A stretch of 64,000 nucleotides of DNA, taken from the NCBI RefSeq assembly GCF_964204645.1, contig NC_134036.1:3337501-3401500 (forward strand), written 5' to 3'. This DNA comes from Tubulanus polymorphus. Taxonomy: Eukaryota > Nemertea > Palaeonemertea > Tubulaniformes > Tubulanidae. Position 1 is the stretch's first letter, and every line of letters starts with the position of its first letter. Both the position numbers and the translations under genes were made by a program. Shown in pieces: positions 11,288 to 24,020 of this stretch. Below the pieces are notes generated by a model, which saw only the letters and a program-made list of their open reading frames with translations, had not been told where the DNA came from and did no database searches.

Positions 11288-12916
11288 GAGATAAAGAGTA
11301 AAAAAGATTAGAAATAACATTACAAAATCATAATTATATATGAAATTGTTTAAAGCAGTTATCATTTAAAAGGGCTGATTCCTTTTCAAGGCCTTTCAAT
11401 TTAGTGACTGCCTTATCTTAGGAACTTGCTTTTTGATCCGATTTAAATACATTGATAATTTAAATAGATAATTAATAGAATACTTGAGATTTACTTAGAC
11501 CTTGCATAAGTAAAAACCTTGTTGGTTAATACTGTTTTGAATCTAAGAACATTAAAAAACCTGTCTCTGGCCCAGGTTTAACTTGTTTCTGCTTTTAAGG
11601 ATGACTGAAAACCCTAAAAAAGTAAAAACCTCGTCAAATAATACTATGATGGTTGATTGTAAGCTGATTGGTTACTGTGGTTACATTCTACACTGCTGCA
11701 TCATCGTCACTTCTCCTTCACTTCTCCTTCACTTCTACTCGCGCTCTACACTATCTCGCGAATAACTCACCCCTCCTGACCGCACAAACACGTAGCATGG
11801 ACATGCTTCCTCTTCTGGAAAGAGGTTATTTTTAACTGCCAGAAAAAAACGTCCTCTTCCCTGTTGCTTTGTAAACAATATTAATAAAACCTCTCTAGGT
11901 GACCGGTTTAACTTGTATCTGGTTTTAAGGATTACTGAAAACCTTGACAAAATAAAAACCTCATCGCTTAATACTTTGATGTTAAATCTGTGTCTGGCCC
12001 AGGTCTAACCTGTATCTGGTTTGTAAGGATGTCCGTAAATCTTGAAAAGTAAAAAAACCTTGTTGGTTATTACTATGATTCAAATCTAAGACGGTTAATG
12101 TCTTGGCTCCGGGATAAACCTATATGAAACTGACCCCTACTGGTGATTATCGATGATAATAATTGGTCGTAGAATAGAATATAAAACAGAAGAAAATTAT
12201 AAATATTGATAAATACTTACGGAATTCAAACAAGAATTCCCGTATAAACTCTACCGAAGTAGAGCCCTCTCTTACAGTATCCCTTAATACAATCGGGTAA
12301 CAACTTTGAGTGACCGGTACCCCAGGGGGGACTTCTCTTTTCTGTTTGTAATCATCGTCGCTTGATTGTTCTGGAGAGCACTGAAAACATAGAAATCAAT
12401 TGAAATTCATTATAAGTAATCAATATAAACAACTGTTGTAAACTCAGGAGAGTCCAGACGACCCTCATCCTCGGGAATCTCGCCCTCCTACCGCTGCCGC
12501 TCCAAATCTTCTCGCCTCAGTGACTGTCCTATCTTAGGAACTGGCTTTTTGACCCGATTTAAATACATTGATAATTTAAATAGATAATTAGTAGAATACC
12601 CGAGATTGTTGTAAACAATATTGATAAAACCTCAATATTCAATGTTTTATTGTATTTGAATGTATTTATAAAAGCTGATTGGTTACTGTGGCTACAGTCT
12701 TATCAAAGTTGAATAGACAAATAAAATACAATATGATACATTTTTATGATACTCTCTGCATTGATCGAAATGATGGAAAAAGATTCAATACAAGAATTCA
12801 AATCTTAACTTGATCTATCATTAAGCCTTGAAAATCTAAAGTTCTATTCGAATCCACCAACAGATGGGCACATGTATGCGACCGGTGGACAGTCGACCAT
12901 TGCCACGGCTTCAAAG
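11288..12916. repeat. Array unit 6, scrambled and truncated
   Basis: The first kilobase follows the standard order. From about 12,300 it is a patchwork: short pieces of the second-exon region (12,340-12,395), the charged-coil module (12,443-12,515), the sub-repeat start (12,517-12,600) and the unit end (12,600-12,916). It ends abruptly inside the phrase cacggcttcaaa, where the LINE fragment begins. Confidence 0.7.
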
Positions 12917-13860
12917 AGAACCTATAGTAATAGGATGCCAATTGTCAACCTCGTTTCGCGACCCTTTCTTGTACAGAAGAATGGTCCGGTTAACTTTGAC
13001 TTCAGCAGGAATGTGCCCTTGGGCACGCCAAACGTTGAAGATCGCACTAATACGAGTGGCTCCGATCTTTTTCAAGTTGGCAAGAGACAAATACCTATCG
13101 GGGCCCGGCGGCTGTGCTACTCCTTAAGCGCAGCTTTGACCGACTTCGGAAGAACACTTCCGTACAAAACCTCGTCTTCAAAACGTTCCGTATCAGACCC
13201 GTCATCGGGCTCATGATACGTGGAAGGTTCCTTAAGCCTCCTCTTATAAACCTTTTCAATGTCACATGTAGAAGGTACAGTGTCATCTACACAGGTGAGA
13301 TCATCTCCATCGATGATGGATTTAATTGTGCCAGAAGGGTTGTTAGTGAATTGTTTCTGTGTAACAGCGTACCGCTCGAGCCTTTTTGCGAAGCGCTTTT
13401 TGCGCATCTCAGTACGATCCGTTGTTAGTAATGGTTGTCTGTTGACTCTCGCCGCCCTCTTTTTTGGACAGGAGTTGCGTTGTGTTGTGCGTTTGCCATA
13501 TAATGATTCAATAGCTTTAGCAACCGATGGCCAATCTAATACTTGAGATAAAAATTTCATCAGTCCATATAAGAGTAAAATATATTTGTGTTCAGCTCTG
13601 CATAATTTCGCCTGTCTTTTGTGTCGTCTCTCCTCCCGCTCCCTCCGTGTCTCCTTTCGCAATTTAATTCTACTATGCTTTGTTCGTGCTAGCCTGCTCC
13701 TGGTGGTGATGGAGGTAGAGGTGGGGCCTGGGCCGAGAGGTCGCCAAAAGTGCTTAACAAGCTCGGTCACCCCAGCTGACAGACCGCCCTCCGTTCTGTC
13801 AAGTAATGGTGATAGAAACAACATCAACATCAACATCTAAACTTAAACATAACATGAAAT
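12917..13860 (-). pseudogene. Broken non-LTR (LINE) retrotransposon, RT fragment
   Basis: A minus-strand ORF of 239 codons (13,836-13,117) starts with the EGGLSAGVTELVKHF module, runs through a basic region (RREREERRHKRQAKL) and a linker of the kind found just upstream of LINE reverse transcriptases, and ends near KAALKE. The reading then shifts twice: STAAGP is in a second frame, and GPDRYLSLANLKK to KVNRTILLYKKGS and NWHPITIGS is in a third. AAGPD, RTILLYKK and WHPITI are standard N-terminal RT motifs of non-LTR elements. The catalytic part is absent because the element stops at the array junction. It cannot encode a working protein. The clade is not decided. Confidence 0.75.
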
Positions 13861-15400
13861 TTTTTCCCCGAATCTTTCATTAGATAATTTCCCTTCTATT
13901 TATTTGACTGTTAAATTTGATTTGCTTCCTCTCCTGATACTATGTTATCTTAAGCTGCAAGAAAAAAAGTCCTCTTCCCTGTTGCTTCCTAAAGATCTCC
14001 ACAAGTAGATTATTAATGAAATACTTGAGATTGTTGTAAACGACATTGATAAAACCTCTCTAGGTGAGATAAATTCTCAAGTTTTGTATCTAATACTTGA
14101 GATAAAAAAAATCAAAACTTGTGGAATCAATTGTAAGGAAAAGTCCAGACTACCCATATCTTAACTCTTGTCTCCATCTATCCAGTTCAGCTAACGCCTC
14201 CCGCCACCGAATTCCCCTCTGCACCTACTTATTCCTCTCATATTGGAAACTTGGAATATTGGAATCGGAAGTTCCATTCAGCCCTACAATGATTCCATTT
14301 GCTTGAGTTGTTTCGCATTTTCGACTGTCATGTTTGCCCCAAGGTTCATTTTGCTCTTCAAAAATCCAACGTTTTTCATTTTGAGGATTGTTGCATTTTC
14401 GAATTGGATTACAGCCCCTTGTTCAATTTGACTCAAAATCCTTTGTTCCCATTGAAAGGATTTATTGCTTTTTTGAAGGGTAGTACACTTACCTCTCCTA
14501 TTACATTCTGCTCTTCAAAATCCTATTTTGACATTTCCTGGATTTCTTTTGGCTTTTCGAAGGTAGTGCTGCCCCCTATTCCAATCAGCCCTACCAAATC
14601 CTATGTTCTCATTTCCAGCATTTGTTTTGCATTTTCGTCTACAAAATCCTATGTTGTCACAACCAGGATATTTGTCTTGTATTTTCAGTCACTCATCTGG
14701 GAGAAAAATTGATACTTTTGAATGAGCCATCATTCTTATGACTTAAAAACAAACATAACTGCCACAGCATCATCAAGTTTTCATACTACTTATGTTTATT
14801 GTTTTTGTTGTTATTTTTTTTTCTTTTTTTAGGTGCCAAAGGCCTATTGTATCCTTCAACCACAGTTTGGCCACTGTAAGTTTGCTGGATTGATCCGATT
14901 TTCTGTAGTTTGATTTAAAGGACTCTTTCGATACTAAATGAAATTCGTTCTATGTTTTCAGCGATCACATTAGGAAGATTCTCATAACCAGAGCGTGTGC
15001 TTAGTGGCCTGGCGCAGGGCCATCGAAATTGGTACCAAATGGTAAGTTGACCTTCATCATCTGTTCGGTAAAAGCCGAAAGTCGTGATTCTCTTTTCACT
15101 ATTTAATGGATAAAATGTAGAAAATGGTGACTGAGAATTATTGCTAAGAGATATAACAGGGTGGCCGCTGACTCAGGGGATCTGTAAATGGGTGGAAAGT
15201 GGCCACCCTTTATGTTATATAATGGATAAAATATTACTTCTTTAAATCTTCAAATCATTTGTTGTACATGATTAGGAACTAGAAGTATTCAATTACCGAA
15301 TTCAAAATCAGACCCTGGCAGGTGTGGTTAGTCTGTTTAGGGACATGTGCTTCCTGTAATGAGACACGTGTCCCTTTACAAACTAAGACAACAATACCAT
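13861..15400. other. No gene; degraded repeats
   Basis: 13,900-14,130 contains short pieces of the array. 14,160-14,740 has a loosely repetitive stretch with recurrent cattttcga and aaaatcctatg phrases, whose minus strand gives broken Lys/Glu-rich segments (for example KMKNVGFLKSKMNLGANM). That suggests decayed coiled-coil exons. I see no convincing gene in the remainder. Confidence 0.5.
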
Positions 15401-15454
15401 AATTAAATAATGTTCTCTCATACTTTTCCTTATTTTATAGGATATCCACCACTA

Positions 15455-16395
15455 TTGGTTGAAGATGGAGGGCAGTCCGTCAGGCGAGGTGGCCAAGGGA
15501 AACCCGAAAAACCAGGTACCACCCACACCACCACCAGCACAGCCAGCACCGACTCAGTTTACCCTCTGTCTTCGCGGGAAAGCCTTACCCGGTGATACGC
15601 AGTAAGCATCAAAATCTATTGAATATCAGTATTTAATGCTGCCAAGATGTCACAATTTAAGTCAAAGATTGGTGGCAATCATTTTTATTCAAACACAAAA
15701 AAATTTTAAAGGCAAAAATTACCGGATTCACACTGGTCTACACAATCGCTCCATTCGCATGCTTCCTGGACAATCACTTTTTGATATTCTTGTTTACCAG
15801 CAGCAGCGGGACCACTTGCTCCACCAGCAGCAGCACGAGCAGCACCCCGCGACAGCCCCGTCCAGCGGCCAGCAGGTTCTCCCTTCGTCTGCGAAACAAC
15901 GCACGGTAGAATTAATTTCATGTTATGTTTAAGTTTAGATGCTGATGTTGTTTCTATCACCATTACCTGACAGAATGGAGAGCGGACCGTCAGCCGAGGT
16001 GGCCGAGCTTGTTAAGCACTTTCGGCGGCCCCCTCGGCCCAGGCACCACCTCCAGCACCAGGAGCGGCACCAGCACAGCCGCCAGCACAGCCGCGAGAAC
16101 CACGGCAACCACACCCGGCCCGGCGGCTTCAAGGTTCTCCATCCAAGGTTCTCCATCCAAGGTTCTCCATTGCCTGCAAGGGAGAACCTTCCCAGGGGAT
16201 ATTTTGGATGATTGCGAGGGCGGTCCGTCAGCCGAGTTGGCCGAGCTTGTTAAGCACTTTCGGCGGCCTCCTCGGCCCAGGCACCGCCCCTACCTCTATC
16301 ACCACCTGGAGCAGGAGCAGAGGCACCGCTGCGACGACCGCGAGAGCCCCATCTAGCGGCCAGCAGGTTCTCCCTTCGTCTGCGGACCTGAGCCA
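15455..16395 (+). mobile_element. Cluster of PSAEV/KHFRRPPRP coding modules
   Basis: Three plus-strand copies lie close together. 15,466-15,598 reads MEGSPSGEVAKGNPKN, a Pro/Ala/Thr-rich run and GKALPGDTQ before a TAAG. 15,975-16,210 reads MESGPSAEVAELVKHFRRP, a His/Gln-rich run and ARENLPRGYFG. 16,207-16,355 reads EGGPSAELAELVKHFRRPP and APSS. A fourth partial copy (15,780-15,925) keeps only the Gln-rich end with SSGQQVLPSSA. Between copies two and three there is a triplicated caaggttctccatc phrase. The module matches the start of the broken LINE at 13,836, so these are probably 5' fragments of that family. Each copy has intact codons over a short span only. Confidence 0.55.
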
Positions 16396-16850
16396 GAGAC
16401 AGGTCAAAGTATTAACCGATGAGGTTTTTACTTTTTCAAAGTTTTCAGTAATCCTTAAAACCAGATACAAGTTTAAACTTGGGTTCAAAAAGCAGCAGGC
16501 GTGAAGCACCGCCGTGACGACCGCTAGGTTCTCCCTTCGTCTGCAGAATGTCGCCCTGTTGGAGTGGGAGGAGAGAACACAAAAGACAGGTAGAACACTG
16601 CAGAGGAATGAGTTTCATAAAAATGCATCAAATTTTATTAATTGTCTATTTAATTTTGATAACATTAGAATACACGTACTTTTGATTTTGTAATGGAATT
16701 TTTAATCTTACAATTTTTCTTTTCTCCTTGCAGCTTCGAATTACGTCCGTCCGTCCTTGGCGCGGACAAGGGGGTCGCGTTATCCGGGACGATGCAGAGC
16801 GCGAGTAAAAGTGACGAAGTGTAGCTTCATTCTGCGCTGGTTGGGCGCGC
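16388..16850 (-). repeat. Isolated inverted pieces of the tandem array
   Basis: 16,388-16,480 is the reverse complement of the array sub-repeat (it includes caaagttttcagtaatcct, complementary to the aggattactgaaaac phrase). 16,730-16,850 contains gatgcagagcgcgagtaaaa, complementary to the array's tactcgcgctctacaccatc phrase. They show that array sequence also exists outside the array, in opposite orientation. Confidence 0.6.
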
Positions 16851-19800
16851 AATCGACAGGACGCCTTGCAGCTTGCAGAGATGGCACAGAACGCAGAATA
16901 GAAGAATTTATTTGTTCAGTTTGTGTAAATATGATTGTTCAACTATATTTGTTTGTAAATAAATGTACATAGCTATATCGTTCAATTTTTGCGTGTTGAT
17001 TTCAGGTTTTTTTTCTTCATCTTCACCAGTACATGTAAGGAATTATTCTGTAGGTGAAATTTCGTTCAAGCAACTTGTGATCTGTCAACGTGTTTTATGT
17101 TTGCAAATGACTCAACTGAGGAACCGACGTGTCCACATCTACTTCATCTATAACCGAAGCCCATATTAATGATTTTGGATGTCAAGACTAATCTCAACTT
17201 CCAACATCGCCCAATGTCTTCTTATTCTGTCAACGACCTTCTTGGGCATTGAGCGAGCACACTAGAGGATGACTAAGCTGGTAAAATAGCACAGACGACA
17301 TACTCCATTGCTGATGAATTAGATCCTACGGTCTGGTACTTGATGCTGGTGACTGCTGCATGCAGCCTGGTACGTGTACATTTACTGAAATTTGTAGCCT
17401 ACAACTCGCCTCGGAGGGATAGTGATTCCATGCTGCAGTCGGAGAGGTAGTCCTAGATAGCATTTAGGGCCAACTTCGGTTATCTGAGTTAGTCGATTAT
17501 AGGCGAACTCTGTGAAACCGAATGTCAGCGCATTCGGTTATTAGTTCCTACCACTATTCCAGGTATATAAATTGTATATAAGATTGCCTGAGGGTACTCA
17601 GAGGCTTATCCAGAGCTTATATTGAGGGGTAGCACCCGACAAGAAGGGCAATAATTAATTATCACAAAGAGGCACTACCACGCGTATGTTGGCCCTCCCC
17701 TACGAAAATTTCTAAAAATAAAACCCCGCAGATGAGATTTCCAAGGATTTGAGCTTGTTTCAACCAAAGGTAGTACCGAATAATTTTTGACGGGAATGAT
17801 TTTCGGGACAAACTGAAAAGGTATTTTCATTAAATCTATTCAGACGGTTTAGTCCACTTTTTTAGTACAAAATAGTGTTGTTAAAGTCGATTTTACCTGA
17901 GCGCGCAGTTTAGGAGTAGACACAACTGAAAAATAAACTCGTTAAAGAAAATTGATTTCTTTACTCACAATATTAGGGAGAAAAACACTGAGCACGACTG
18001 TGGATTTAAAATAGAATTTATTTAATTCTTTTCATGCGTATACATAAGATACAATCATCCCGAGAACAAATATCTGGCAGCGTTTTTATTCCATGTCCCA
18101 AACTAATTCAGTCAAAATCGAAGAAATTAGGGGGTTTTGGGCTTGAATGCGGACGATTCCTGGTCGCGCCTGCGTCTCCAAGTAGAAGTCTGCTGTCTGT
18201 AACAAGAGACCGTGTGACCTAAAATACTATAGTAATCCCTTGTAAAAGTCGACGGAGCGGTTGTTGGTGATTCCGCTTAGCCGATCACCGTGCGCGTAGA
18301 TTTAACACACGTAAAGGATACGCCGCGAAGAAAACTCATTGGATTATATTCTGCCAAGCAGAAAATTGAACGAAGTCTTTGGGGATAATTGAGACTGATA
18401 AATCAAGGATTAAATCGTGCCGCCTGGCTCGTCGCATCGCAATTACTGTAGGTAAGAGGTTTTCCATTCATTATGTTTCATAGTAGGTTTCCAAAGGAAT
18501 TTTTGTATTCGTTTGGTTTAAAAGGCGATGAAATGAGGTCCGGTACCTTGTATATATGTCGGTAAAAATAAAATGGCTCAAAAAGCCTCGAGTAAAATCG
18601 AGCCGCAGGAGGCCAAGACTAGAAAGAGATACCTGAGATACGTCGTTTGGTCGAGGACTGAGTACGATATTTGACTAGTAGTTAATTATATGAAAATATT
18701 AAGAATGAATCCTGACCCGTGTTCGAATAGTTGTTGATTAAGGGGGGGGGGGGGTTGTTGAGTTATGATAAATAGTGCTTCTCGGTAATTTTGCAATCTA
18801 GATCAGAAGATTTTGAAATTCTTTTCACTAAACGAGACTTTTTCCTAGTTGCGTCCGGGGGTTTTCTAACGAGAATTAATCAATTTCATATCAGGAATTA
18901 ATTGTGACAACTAATTGATAACTAGTTTCAACTAAAATCGCATCGGCCCGACTTTTGCTGTAGGACAATAAATCAATGATTTACAGTTGGATTTATCAAT
19001 ATTCTAATTTGAATTTGGATGGAATTTCAACATTCCTCTAAACTTTCGAACGACATTCTACGTGCTAGAAACATACTAGACTGGTTCCCGCTTACCAATG
19101 CAATCAAATGTTAATTTATTTCTACAAATTCTAGGACAATGTCCTTATCGGGTAGGAGACCACTTTCTCAAGTCTGGATATTGTCTCCTCACCTGTCCAC
19201 TCACTATCAGTGTCAATAGATCTGGTTCAAACTGCGGATAACTCCGGTTATCCTCTTGCATTCGGACCATTCTAACATCTATCTATTCTACTGTGGTAGA
19301 ACGGGTTCGAACCAGGGACATCCCTGGTTGCCACATGGACCACTTGGAATCAGCATCAATAGATCGGGTTCGAACTTCCGATATAAGTACATTGTCAATA
19401 CTTTTTATTGGAATCTCTGCTAAAGAAAGAAATTATCTACACCGTTGAATCTTAAAAATATCTTTTTTATTGCATCTGATTAAAACTCTATATTATTCTC
19501 ATTAAATCGGTTAAAAATCCCATAATCAATACATGTACATTGTCTACATTATCATCATATCTATGACATATGCGTAAGTCGACGTACAATACTAGCATAG
19601 AAGCTTAAAGACTTAATAGTAGACATGGGTTCCTGGTTATAAATACGTTGTACAAATAAATGCTTTTAACAAATATATAAATTCCTTATTCTTTTATACA
19701 CTTAAGCACATCTATACTCAACATTCAGTTACACTCGTCTGAGACAATTAAAGATCCTATGGGGCTGGACTTCTCACAAACAGCCTTTCTTTCTCTCTTC

Positions 19801-19925
19801 TTCGATACACTGACTAGACCATGAAAATTAAAAGGGATGGTCGGATGCAAGGAGCTCTTTGGACGCTTAAAAAGTCTCTCTGGCGATCCATCAAAAGTTC
19901 AAAGATGATCGACGTACGTTTGAAT
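16851..19925. other. Intergenic, no gene seen
   Basis: I found no ORF with splice context or a recognisable product. The stretch includes a G14 run near 18,741 and, around 19,140-19,400, imperfectly repeated phrases with gatc-gggttcgaac. Two candidate AATAAA signals for the minus-strand TBC gene are at 19,466-19,471 and 19,404-19,409. Confidence 0.5.
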
Positions 19926-22900
19926 TCAATCGAACATCAGCGACTGTAAAGGCGTCATGTCTGGGATGTATTTCACGGTTAAACGTCGGTGTTGTTTCGT
20001 CGCGGCACCTGTCGCCGGAAAATCTACAAACTCGAAACTGTTATTCGCCAATTTGCGACAATACGCGTGAAACGTGCCTTCGGCCTTTGTCAAAACAACG
20101 TCCAAATCCATGTTCAAACTCAAACTGAAAAGTAAAACATGATCCATGAGTAAATCTTAAGACTCAAGTGCGGATCAAGAGGGTGCAAGACTTCCTTCGT
20201 ATCATTCATTATCATTTAATGATTTAGCGATGCCGAAATGCCCATGAAAATTAGACACATTATCATAAGCGTCCTCCTGAGACTGGACTGGAGAGGTTTG
20301 GTACCTGTTCACGACGAAAAATACATCGGCGCAGTCGGTGCATTTAAAAATACGATCTCGATACTCGATGAGAATGCCGACGCACATGAACAGATCGAAC
20401 GTGTACTCCGTATTAAACACCGCATCGGCCATACGTATACTGCCACCTATCGGCAATAACAAGAAACAACATTGATTAGTTAAGCGAGTTGAATAATGAT
20501 CTACCATATATTAACAAATAACATATTCGCTTGGTCGACCTGGCTCAGATTTGGGGGAAATAACATTTCAAAAGTAATGACATAATCTGCTGCCTGCACC
20601 TTCTGCCGATATATGGTGCTTTATCAATGCCATTCTATATATTTGTAATTATCCACTCAAAACTTATCAAAACTGATTTCACATTTGTTCCTTGCTTCAC
20701 CTGAAGCATTCTTTCAAGGCTGCAGATTGATATCTACATTAGACCGTGATTCAATTACCCGGTATATCTAAATCAATCGCTCGTGCATATCCGCAGCTTC
20801 AGTTCCCCGGGGTTGATTATGTACCTTGTTGTTGGAAATCTTTCTGGCGTTCTTTATTCAGCATTTGTTCGGCCTCCATCGAACACAGTTCCAGATGTTG
20901 ACTGCTGAGAATCTCGAAACATCGCAACGAATCGTCGTACGAGAATTCGCGTTTGAATCCGAGAATCAGCCATCTACAAAAATTAAAAAAAAAAAACAGA
21001 GACGGACAGAATCGTTAACACGGTTTCTCGAATTTGTATGTTTCTCGCAGAGTTGAGAAGTATACCGACCGATGACAGAACATCAAATCTCCGACCTCAG
21101 TTTGCACGAGGTAGTTATACAGATCTTCATCCAGGTCTTTCAACAGTTGCTGTAGTAATTCTGCCCATGAAAAGATGAAAACAAGAAATGTGTAGCAGTT
21201 GTTGTTATGTGCTAAAAACTGAACAAAACATTTCGCAACTTGGACAAAATGTTATGCCTTAGGAAAAGCTTTGATGAGGCACCTGTATTACGCAGTTTTC
21301 ACATTTCTTGTCACTAACCTAGTTTGCGCACCATTCCCTCTTCAAGGAATTCCGACTGAATTTTATCGAGATAGTTGTTAAAACACCAATACGCCTCGAC
21401 CTACAAATATCCAATCATTACTAATTCTAATCACAAAGGAACTTCGATATCACTTTAGTCAAGATAAATTTTGCCTTAAAAGGGTGTAATGCAGCTTTTT
21501 GAAGTAAGTAATTCTGAACACAGGTCTGAAGGAGCAGAGATCAATTTTGGCAGTTTCCAAGGATACCAGTCATAGATTCAAAATGTCCATTGAGACACTT
21601 AGATTTTAAATCAAACACATGAAATCTCTGATTTCACCAGTTGAACATTTTGAATTTGTTCTTTTCTGCATTTTCTTGATTAGAAACCTAATTCAAACTG
21701 ACCCTGGGGTCTCATACCCCGAGGAGAACTATATAAATCCGAACGCTCACCTCATTTTGAAATACGTAGAGGAATCTACTGAGAATGTCGTTCATACCCT
21801 GAGTATAACCGACTCGCGGGTGAAACGTGGCGTACGTCACCAGCACATCCCGCAATAACAACAGATTAGGATTTTTATCACCGCTAGGAAAAACCAAAAC
21901 GACAAGTGATTCTGACAAGTGATTATTATTTTTAAAAAATTGACACCGGCCTGTTTCTCTTAATCGACTAGGGTTAGGTTTTTTCTTTACTTCAATGTGG
22001 CATTTTTCGATTAAAGATTCATTTCTAACCAACTTCCCGGAAACTGACTCCCGAAAAAGTGCTAGCTCCCATATGGCGGTTGACTTACAGATAGAATAAG
22101 ACATTGCGGTCGGTACGAGGCACGTCTTTATCGATAATACGTATATAATTTCGAAGCTGATCAATATCGGTTATAGTCAATCGACCGGCGTATACCTATA
22201 ATGAAAGCGACACATTAACCCTTTAGTCTTTGATCCCTACTCGAAGTGGCATCTACCCAGCATCATAAGTTCGAAATTGGCACATTTCAATTTCACTGAC
22301 CTGAGCTTGAATATCGACAAACTGAAGCTGTTGCACGTTCGTGGTTGGTGTGGTATCGGCTGGACTACCGGTACCACCTGCTGTCAAATCTGGTAAATAT
22401 GGAGCCGTCAAACCGACCTCTTCCATATCGCCTTAGGAAAGAAAATGGATAATGAAACCAATTAGAATGATAAGTTTGTTTACTAATTTCGGAGGGACTC
22501 GCCACATACCTGAATTGCTCGTCATGGCTAACCAGGTTTTCCACCTGTTTTTCAAAGCGCTGTATTTCGCTTGGTAATCGCTCAGTAAAACTTGTCTTTC
22601 GCTGAAAAAATTGGGAAGAAATTATGAAAAGCCACCCAAGGTAAAAATGAAAATAGGATGATCGCAGAAAAACCGTTTCAGTGCATCGTCACCACAGTGG
22701 TGTATAAGTTGGTTACAGACTAACACAGTGAAATTAGAAACTAATAATACACTGCACCGCAGTGTAGATGCACTATTAGTGGTATGTCTGTTATTCAACA
22801 CACTGGAATTTTCCAAAAATTTAAAATTACCTCCAGCACTTTCAGGTATCATTTAATCAGGGCCGAACTTACCGAAGTGTAGTCGTACATGGGTAAAGAC

Positions 22901-23972
22901 CAAAAACGAACTGCCAAACCTCACGTCTTATTGCCGGATCAACACCACCTGTACGCAGCAAATGACGATATCATTACTGCAGAAAATATCACAATTTGCG
23001 ATAAAATTTGGCGTAGTTTTTTACCTACCCTTAAATACAGCCTTCCGCAGGGCGTGTTCGTCGACGATGCGACCATCTTCATCGCGGAATTCGGCGAACT
23101 CTTCAGCAGTCAGCGCCGGTCGTCGGTGACTAGTTTCAGTCGTCGTCATAGTTACAACAGTATCATTGTTGTCACCGTTGAGGTCGTCAGATTTCGGAGG
23201 CGGGAACCGAACGTGTTCGAACTCATCGCCGACTAAAATCTCGAATTCCGAATCAAAGCTTTCTGATCTGAAAAAATATCGAGCGCTATTTTTCAAGCTC
23301 GGTCTAAAGCCATATCAAAAGGCCGCAAAGTTGAAATAAGGAAAGATGAAAATTAAAATCTAAATCTAATTTCTTTCTGTCTTTCTGTTTTCCATTTTGA
23401 AGTGAAAAATACATTATTGGATAAGTGACCCAGTCTAAGAGCGCATCATAGGGCCTGAATTTAAGTAATGTCAAACTTGCTTTTTCTTCATATGACATGA
23501 GGATTTCATAGTAGAATTCAAAGTCATCATTTCAGAAAAATCTTTCAATGACAGCACACTACATGAACACAGCACATTAGATATGCCTAGATCTAACGTT
23601 GTGGCCATCGAATACAATCTTAGAAAGTTTTCATCTAGTATTTTTGATCATTTGAAACTGTCAAACCTGTTGTTTATTTTGGCTGTCATCATTGAGCAAT
23701 TAATAACCCACAATAAATATTCACTGCGCACCTGATCTAATTTTTATTTGAAATCAACAATTATCAATTTATGATTAAATATCCAAGTAAAATAAAAGTA
23801 AATGATGAATTTTAAGCGCTTTGGGGTACTTTTTAAAAGAATAAACGGCGCAATCAATTAAATCGGATTTTTCATTCACTGCCGAGAGTTTCCTATTATT
23901 AACCGAACCAGGAAGTGAAACAATTCGCCACAACCAAAATAAAACGACAACGAAGAAACAATAAAAAATCAC
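19926..23972 (-). CDS. TBC-domain Rab GTPase-activating protein (TBC1D15/25-like)
   Basis: Predicted GAP for a Rab GTPase in membrane traffic. Exons, all phase-compatible: 23267-23029, 22948-22873, 22601-22510, 22431-22301, 22195-22089, 21883-21751, 21400-21319, 21160-21070, 20973-20825, 20446-20305, 20124-19926 (479 codons plus stop). The domain starts at FKGGVDPAIRREVW. Both catalytic fingers are present: Arg in IIDKDVPRTDRN (IxxDxxR) and Gln in VGYTQGMNDI (YxQ). EAYWCFNNY, LMFCHRWLILGFKREFSYDD and the end MTPLQSLMFD follow. The active site looks intact. The 5' end is uncertain: an ORF at 23972-23830 (hydrophobic MIFYCFFVVVLFWLW start) ends at a GT in matching phase and would give 527 residues, but its donor is weak and its ATG lies 48 bp from the next gene's. 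The sub-family is not settled; exon order and motifs resemble TBC1D15/17 and TBC1D25. Confidence 0.85.
22640..22860 (-). repeat. Dispersed repeat with accgcagtg palindrome
   Basis: Intronic copy, in reverse orientation, of a family marked by a short palindrome (caccgcactgcggtg type) next to gatgcactgaaagggtta. Other copies lie near 24,410-24,480, 25,350-25,435, 30,345-30,530 and 38,380-38,660. Confidence 0.55.
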
Positions 23973-24020
23973 GCGAAATATGACTATTCGGCAAGAATTG
24001 TCACGTTGAAATTAGTAATC

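Larger units (their letters stand above)
1..12916. repeat. Complex tandem array, units of about 1.7-2.3 kb
   Basis: A landmark beginning gataaagagtaaaaaagatt recurs at about 305, 2600, 5685, 7363, 9595 and 11288, giving spacings near 2.3, 3.1, 1.7, 2.2 and 1.7 kb. Units are highly similar over their whole length. Long units contain a module of about 0.5 kb (such as 2112-2576) that short units lack; the 3.1 kb unit has an extra 0.8 kb insertion. Each unit also contains internal sub-repeats built around a phrase such as taaggatgactgaaaacc, present three times per unit. Short plus-strand ORFs of about 60-75 codons recur in every unit, but they change with each indel and cover AT-rich sub-repeats, so I do not call them genes. 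The array is most likely transposon-derived or satellite-like. Confidence 0.9.

Noticed and set aside
1-12916. CRISPR array
   Set aside because: Units are kilobases long with coding remnants and a eukaryotic gene setting; there are no short repeats with unique spacers.
13114-13840. Plus-strand ORFs opposite the LINE fragment
   Set aside because: They are shadows of the minus-strand RT-type ORF, whose motifs are recognisable.
19280-19380. Sequences such as gggttcgaacc that look like a tRNA T-arm or polymerase III B box
   Set aside because: No acceptor stem, anticodon arm or A box can be placed around them.
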